Assembly (NCBI GenBank): GCA_937967685.1
Contig: CALBTX010000123.1
Span: 1 to 8,120, forward strand
DNA from: an uncultured Bacillaceae bacterium
Lineage (GTDB): Bacteria > Bacillota > Bacilli > Caldalkalibacillales > Caldalkalibacillaceae
Direction of reading: 5' to 3'
Length of the DNA stretch: 8,120 bases
In this document: piece after piece, positions 5,269-8,120 of the stretch
How positions within the stretch are numbered: the stretch's first letter is position 1
Layout of the letters: the number at the start of each line of letters is the position of its first letter
Made by a program: the position numbers and the translations under genes
Notes under the pieces: generated by a model
Databases searched by the model: none
Seen by the model: the letters and a program-made list of their open reading frames with translations, nothing else
Told to the model about the DNA's origin: nothing

Positions 5269-6570
5269 ATGAAATTAATGGAAACTTTGAATAAAAAGGA
5301 TGATTACCAACATAAAATTTCAGCAAAGCGTCTATTCAATACATTATGTTTAGGCGCTGCCCTACTAATGACCGGTTGCACCTCAAATGATACAACACCT
5401 CCACTAAAGGAAGAAGCTGTCCAATTTACCTTGCCGCAACCAAGTGGATCTTACAAAATCGGAACGACCGAACTGCATTTAGTTGACCATGATCGACCAG
5501 ACCCTTGGAAAGAAGAAAAAAAACGGGAAATAATGATAAACGTGTGGTATCCAGCACAGAATGACTATAAAGGAAAGTTTGCACCATACATGAGACCAAA
5601 AGCAGCTGCCCAATTCGAGAAAGCTAGCCTTGCATCCTTAGGCATCAATCCGAATGAAGTTGACCTTGGCAGAAGCATGACACATGCATTTTTAAATGCT
5701 CCAGTAGCAGTTAGCAATAATCGATATCCGGTTGTGTTATATTCACCAAGTATAGGGACCCCACGTTCATTCGGAACCGTGAATGTTGAAGAATTGGCCA
5801 GCCGCGGCTACATCGTCGTGACCATCGATCACACCTATGAAACCAGCGTAGTCGAGTTTCCTGATGATCGTATAGAAGTCGCATCATTACCAGAATTAGA
5901 TGCAGAAGTTTTAAAAAAGGTCATAGATACTCGCATATCAGATGTTCGCTTCGTACTTGACCAACTGCAGGTTATTCAAAATAATGGAAACCCCGATGCT
6001 GAAAATCGTCATTTACCTATCGGACTCAGTGACGCTCTTGATCTTTCAAGAGTCGGAATGTTTGGTCATTCTGCTGGAGGTTTTACAGCGGCTGAGGCGA
6101 TGAACAATGATCAGAGAATCGATGCCGGCATTAACCTTGATGGTAGTCTTGGTTATCATGTTGGCAACGGAGATTTAGGTGAGGTTACCGAAACAGGACT
6201 GGATCGCCCGTTCATGATAATGGGTGCAGGCACATCAGGATCAGAAAATCTACCACATACTCACCTGAATTCTCCAGACTGGAAGTTGTTCTGGGAGAAT
6301 TCTTCAGAATGGAAGCTTGATCTGTATATCCCAGATGGTGAACACTATAGCTTCGTCGACCACCAAGTGATCGTACCTCAACTCGTTGAAAAGCTTGACC
6401 TTCCAGACATGGGACTTGAGCAAATGCTCGGTACAGTCGATCCGGATCAGATAGTTGCTTCGCAACGTGCTTATATTACTGCATTCTTTGATGAACACCT
6501 TAAAAACAAACCCCAAAGATTACTTAAGCAACCTTCACCAAGCCACCCTGATGTTGTGTTTGTTGAATAA
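5269..6570 (+). CDS. Lipoprotein alpha/beta hydrolase of the PAF-acetylhydrolase (isoform II) type
   Basis: A 433-residue exported esterase. Residues 20-37 are a signal peptide ending in LLMTGC, so Cys37 would be lipidated and the enzyme held on the outer face of the membrane. The fold is alpha/beta hydrolase: NVWYPA (91-96), YPVVLYSPSIGTPRS (153-167, oxyanion region), LASRGYIVVTIDH (176-188), the nucleophile elbow GHSAG with Ser268, Asp291 in INLDGS, and His359 in DGEHYSF. The order and the preference for short acyl chains known in this family point to plasma-type PAF acetylhydrolase relatives; the true substrate here is unknown. A second in-frame ATG at 5278 is possible: AAGGAG is 4 nt before 5269, while GAGGT (5264-5268) is 9 nt before 5278. 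It is a single gene, divergent from nagZ and convergent with the PadR operon. No clear terminator follows. Confidence 0.85.
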   Translation: MKLMETLNKKDDYQHKISAKRLFNTLCLGAALLMTGCTSNDTTPPLKEEAVQFTLPQPSGSYKIGTTELHLVDHDRPDPWKEEKKREIMINVWYPAQNDYKGKFAPYMRPKAAAQFEKASLASLGINPNEVDLGRSMTHAFLNAPVAVSNNRYPVVLYSPSIGTPRSFGTVNVEELASRGYIVVTIDHTYETSVVEFPDDRIEVASLPELDAEVLKKVIDTRISDVRFVLDQLQVIQNNGNPDAENRHLPIGLSDALDLSRVGMFGHSAGGFTAAEAMNNDQRIDAGINLDGSLGYHVGNGDLGEVTETGLDRPFMIMGAGTSGSENLPHTHLNSPDWKLFWENSSEWKLDLYIPDGEHYSFVDHQVIVPQLVEKLDLPDMGLEQMLGTVDPDQIVASQRAYITAFFDEHLKNKPQRLLKQPSPSHPDVVFVE

Positions 6571-6634
6571 CATGTCATTGATATTATTATATTAGAAAGA
6601 ATCTCCTTCGAAATATTGGAGGTGTATCCTTTCA

Positions 6635-6898
6635 CTATTCATCTTCATCTAGCGTATCATTTACCCTGTCGTAATGATCCCATATATAACTTGGTTTCAA
6701 TGAAAACGATGATGGTATTAAAAAAATTGTTGATTACTAAATTCCGATCATCAGATTTGGCTCCTTCCACTTGATCGAAACGAAGGAATAACCTCATATG
6801 GAAATTTTTGTGCCGGATAAGTGCTATAGACATCATCAAAGAAAAGCGCTAGGGACAATCATAGAGCAAATGATAAATAAAAATTTTAATAATCTCAT
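6635..6898 (-). pseudogene. Broken third gene of the PadR-DUF2812 operon
   Basis: Twenty nt after the DUF2812 stop an AAGGAG (6910-6905) stands 6 nt before an ATG at 6898. The frame reads MRLLKFLFIICSMIVPSAFL, which looks like a signal peptide or membrane segment, and stops at TGA 6838-6836. Dropping one T from the TTTT run just before would continue into FFDDVYSTYPAQKFPYEVIP and then SFRSSGRSQI before another stop. In a third frame, plausible coding resumes to YIWDHYDRVNDTLDEDE and a TAG at 6637-6635. The simplest reading is a small exported or membrane protein gene broken by at least two frameshifts. The alternative is a 20-residue membrane peptide. I do not recognise a family. The rest of the gap, 6571-6634, holds only a weak imperfect hairpin at 6601-6623. 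Confidence 0.45.
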
Positions 6899-6918
6899 CT
6901 ATATCTCCTTCAATATGA

Positions 6919-7485
6919 CTATTCTTTCAATAACGAATATTGGCGATATGCTTTCAAGAAGTTTATTGCAAAAAAGACAACGAAAATGAAGGGCAATAAT
7001 CTTAAAAAAGCAAATGGTGTTTCAAATAAAAACGCTTTCCAAAACAAGGACCCTTTCATGTCCCAAAGTCCTTCCGTTAAATATATACCGGAATTTTTGT
7101 ATAAGAAAAAGCAAATCACTAAAAAGGTAAGCCCTAATGAAAAGGTATAGTTCATTAACCGTTTAAAGTAATTACTTTTTGACTGACGATCTGAAAAAAT
7201 TTCATTCTGACCGTCATCTATTTTTTGCCAATATTGAACACTTCCGAGCCTTGAGCCTTTGACATGTGTCCAACCGAAATCCTCATATATTGTTCTGTAT
7301 TCTTCAAATTTTTCTTTCGGTAAGTAATCCTGATAATCCAATCGCATAACATAGTCCTCGTTAACTTTTTCAAACGTGTATATTCCTAAACAGTTAATTT
7401 TCGTACACCGATAACCTTGTTGTAACTGATCGTTTAGCCACTGCTCTTCTTTGATCATATTTAAAAAAAACTTAAATTTTTTCAT
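6919..7485 (-). CDS. DUF2812 family membrane protein
   Basis: A 188-residue protein from the ATG at 7485. The N-terminal soluble part (KKFKFFLNMIKEEQWLNDQL, GYRCTKINCLGIYTFEK, YVMRLDYQDYLPKEKFEEY, FGWTHVKGSRLGSVQYWQK) carries the pattern of DUF2812, a domain of unknown function usually coded beside a PadR regulator. Two transmembrane helices follow at about 112-130 and 156-176, with a positively charged segment (SDRQSKSNYFKRL) before the first, so the DUF2812 part is probably in the cytoplasm. The gene overlaps the padR end by 14 bp, which implies coupled translation. The in-frame ATG at 7503 is less likely because it lies deeper in padR and has no ribosome binding site. Base composition is clearly more AT-rich than in rpsD or refZ, which hints at a different origin. 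Confidence 0.8.
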   Translation of the reverse strand: MKKFKFFLNMIKEEQWLNDQLQQGYRCTKINCLGIYTFEKVNEDYVMRLDYQDYLPKEKFEEYRTIYEDFGWTHVKGSRLGSVQYWQKIDDGQNEIFSDRQSKSNYFKRLMNYTFSLGLTFLVICFFLYKNSGIYLTEGLWDMKGSLFWKAFLFETPFAFLRLLPFIFVVFFAINFLKAYRQYSLLKE

Positions 7486-7792
7486 CTTCTTCACTTCTTT
7501 CATATAAGGATAAAATGTGCCGTAATCTTTGTTGTTCGATATTCAAAACTTCTCTCCCTTTATCCGTGATTCTGTAAACTTTTCGTCTCCCGCTTCCCCC
7601 CAATACCGGTTCAATCCAACCATGTTTATTTAAATTATCGATGGCGCCGTACAAGGTTCCAGGCGCTAATATGACTGTTCCTTGACTCATTCGTTCAATC
7701 TTTTTCATAATGGCGTAGCCATGAAGTGGTTCACGTAAAGCTAACAAAATATAGTGCATGGTTTCAGATAATGGTAATAATGGATGTTTCAT
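7472..7792 (-). CDS. PadR-family transcriptional regulator
   Basis: A 106-residue regulator with the compact PadR winged helix-turn-helix: ILLALREPLHGYAIMKKIER (15-34), the recognition helix in LAPGTLYGAIDNLNKHGWIE (42-61), and the wing GGSGRRKVYRITDKGREVL (65-83). A short C-terminal helix, typical of the small PadR subfamily, would form the dimer. PadR proteins usually repress their own operon and a partner gene; here the partner is the overlapping DUF2812 membrane protein. GGGTGA lies about 5 nt before the ATG. The promoter and an array of 13-bp repeats directly upstream suggest autoregulation. The inducing signal is unknown. Confidence 0.88.
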   Translation of the reverse strand: MKHPLLPLSETMHYILLALREPLHGYAIMKKIERMSQGTVILAPGTLYGAIDNLNKHGWIEPVLGGSGRRKVYRITDKGREVLNIEQQRLRHILSLYERSEEDEKI

Positions 7793-7803
7793 ATGCTCAC
7801 CCG

Positions 7804-7855
7804 CTATTCAGCTTGACTATTCAGTTTAGCTATTTAGTCTAACTATTCAGTTTAA
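7804..7855 (+). repeat. Four tandem 13-bp repeats in the padR leader, likely operator array
   Basis: Four adjoining copies read CTATTCAGCTTGA (7804-7816), CTATTCAGTTTAG (7817-7829), CTATTTAGTCTAA (7830-7842) and CTATTCAGTTTAA (7843-7855). An inverted copy overlaps the padR -35: TTGACTATTCAGTT at 7813-7826 and its exact reverse complement at 7880-7893 form a 14-bp inverted repeat. The array fills almost the whole stretch between the padR transcription start and its ribosome binding site. The likely role is binding of PadR for autorepression. Confidence 0.75.
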
Positions 7856-7864
7856 CTTAGTATT

Positions 7865-7893
7865 ACTATATGACAGTTCAACTGAATAGTCAA
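7865..7893 (-). promoter_or_regulatory. sigma-A promoter of the padR operon
   Basis: On the minus strand TTGACT (7893-7888) and TATAGT (7870-7865) are 17 bp apart, a near-consensus sigma-A promoter. The -35 lies inside an inverted copy of the 13-bp repeat, so a regulator bound there would block RNA polymerase. Transcription would begin near 7858, directly before the tandem array. Confidence 0.75.
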
Positions 7894-8025
7894 CCCCATT
7901 CTTATCACTTATTTAACTGAGGCTCCCCCAGTGACTGCCGCAACTTTCTACATCTGAAACCGAATCCGAGTCGTTATGATTTCCGTCATGATTTCATACG
8001 GTCTTAAAAGATTTTGAAATATTAC

Positions 8026-8055
8026 TTGACAGGAATATTCCTTATATGGAATAAT
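8026..8055 (+). promoter_or_regulatory. Strong sigma-A promoter with a palindrome in its spacer
   Basis: A perfect TTGACA (8026-8031) and AATAAT (8050-8055) are 18 bp apart, and TGG directly before the -10 makes it an extended -10. The spacer begins with the perfect palindrome GGAATATTCC (8032-8041), and ATTCC/GGAAT (8037-8041 with 8048-8052) forms a further inverted repeat reaching into the -10. A repressor site between -35 and -10 is likely. The promoter reads into the gene starting at 8117. Confidence 0.7.
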
Positions 8056-8061
8056 AATTTT

Positions 8062-8073
8062 ACATCTAGATGT
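8062..8073 (+). promoter_or_regulatory. 12-bp perfect palindrome at the transcription start
   Basis: ACATCTAGATGT is its own reverse complement and sits where transcription from the 8026-8055 promoter should begin. It differs in sequence from the spacer palindrome, so it may be a second operator for another protein. ACAT/ATGT half-sites resemble those reported for some PadR proteins, but the spacing differs and the link to the nearby padR is a guess. Confidence 0.4.
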
Positions 8074-8116
8074 GACAGAATTGTTGTAATCTCGGCAACT
8101 GGAGGTGATATTCATA

Positions 8117-8120
8117 ATGA
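8117..8120 (+). CDS. Start codon of a gene that continues beyond the window
   Basis: An ideal ribosome binding site GGAGGTGAT (8101-8109) lies 7 nt before the ATG at 8117-8119, and a strong promoter lies upstream. Only the first codon is visible, so nothing can be said about the product. It is divergent from the padR operon. Confidence 0.7.

Noticed and set aside
5105..5326. 73-codon minus-strand ORF across the nagZ-hydrolase gap
   Set aside because: Its first third is antisense to the hydrolase start, and the control repeats lie within it. Only its last residues (ESGHTALEK) look protein-like, and they are mentioned with the response-regulator stub.
6601..6623. Hairpin ATCTCC/GGAGGT as the terminator of the hydrolase gene
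   Set aside because: Only a 6-bp stem with an 11-nt loop and no T run after it.
6657..6839. 60-codon minus-strand ORF after DUF2812
   Set aside because: Its ATG has no ribosome binding site, and it is one of several frames of the broken third gene rather than a separate gene.
7804..7893. CRISPR-like repeats
   Set aside because: The units are 13 bp, adjoin without spacers and lie in a promoter leader, so they are operator-type repeats.
7916..7932. Hairpin ACTGAGGCTCCCCCAGT as a terminator
   Set aside because: No T run follows on either strand, and no gene ends next to it.

Overview
The window looks like chromosome from an endospore-forming member of the Bacillales, outside Bacillus subtilis itself. 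The reasons are a protein closely resembling the Bacillaceae-specific sporulation factor RefZ, a Bacillus-type zinc-free ribosomal protein S4 with a structured leader RNA, strong AAGGAG-type ribosome binding sites, sigma-A promoters, and sigma-H and Spo0A-type sites next to refZ.

Region by region. Positions 1-225 (minus) hold the start of an unidentified membrane-anchored protein that runs off the left edge. Positions 338-955 (minus) are refZ, with a well-matched sigma-H promoter and inverted Spo0A boxes upstream. Positions 1176-1826 (minus) are a YrrT-type SAM methyltransferase with its own extended -10 promoter and a terminator hairpin that contains its stop codon. Positions 2099-3013 (plus) are the complete rpsD unit: promoter, S4 leader RNA, gene and terminator. 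Positions 3047-3313 (plus) are a frameshifted, truncated LysR regulator remnant. Positions 3314-5041 (minus) encode an exported NagZ-like family 3 glycosidase with an added N-terminal domain resembling DUF4309. A 15-codon ORF just upstream of nagZ reads like the start of a response regulator. Positions 5269-6570 (plus) encode a lipoprotein alpha/beta hydrolase of the PAF-acetylhydrolase type. Positions 6635-7893 (minus) are an AT-rich PadR operon: padR, an overlapping DUF2812 membrane protein, and what looks like a broken third gene. Its promoter carries a 13-bp tandem repeat array. Positions 8026-8119 (plus) hold a strong promoter with palindromes and the ribosome binding site and start codon of a gene that leaves the window.

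How it fits together. The left part is a conserved neighbourhood (sporulation control plus the core translation gene rpsD). The right part is accessory: cell-envelope enzymes that work outside the membrane (NagZ in muropeptide recycling, a lipid-type esterase), regulator remnants (LysR, response regulator), and a small self-regulated PadR module. The regulator debris beside working enzymes suggests repeated gene gain and decay. No tRNA, rRNA, CRISPR array or intact mobile element was seen.
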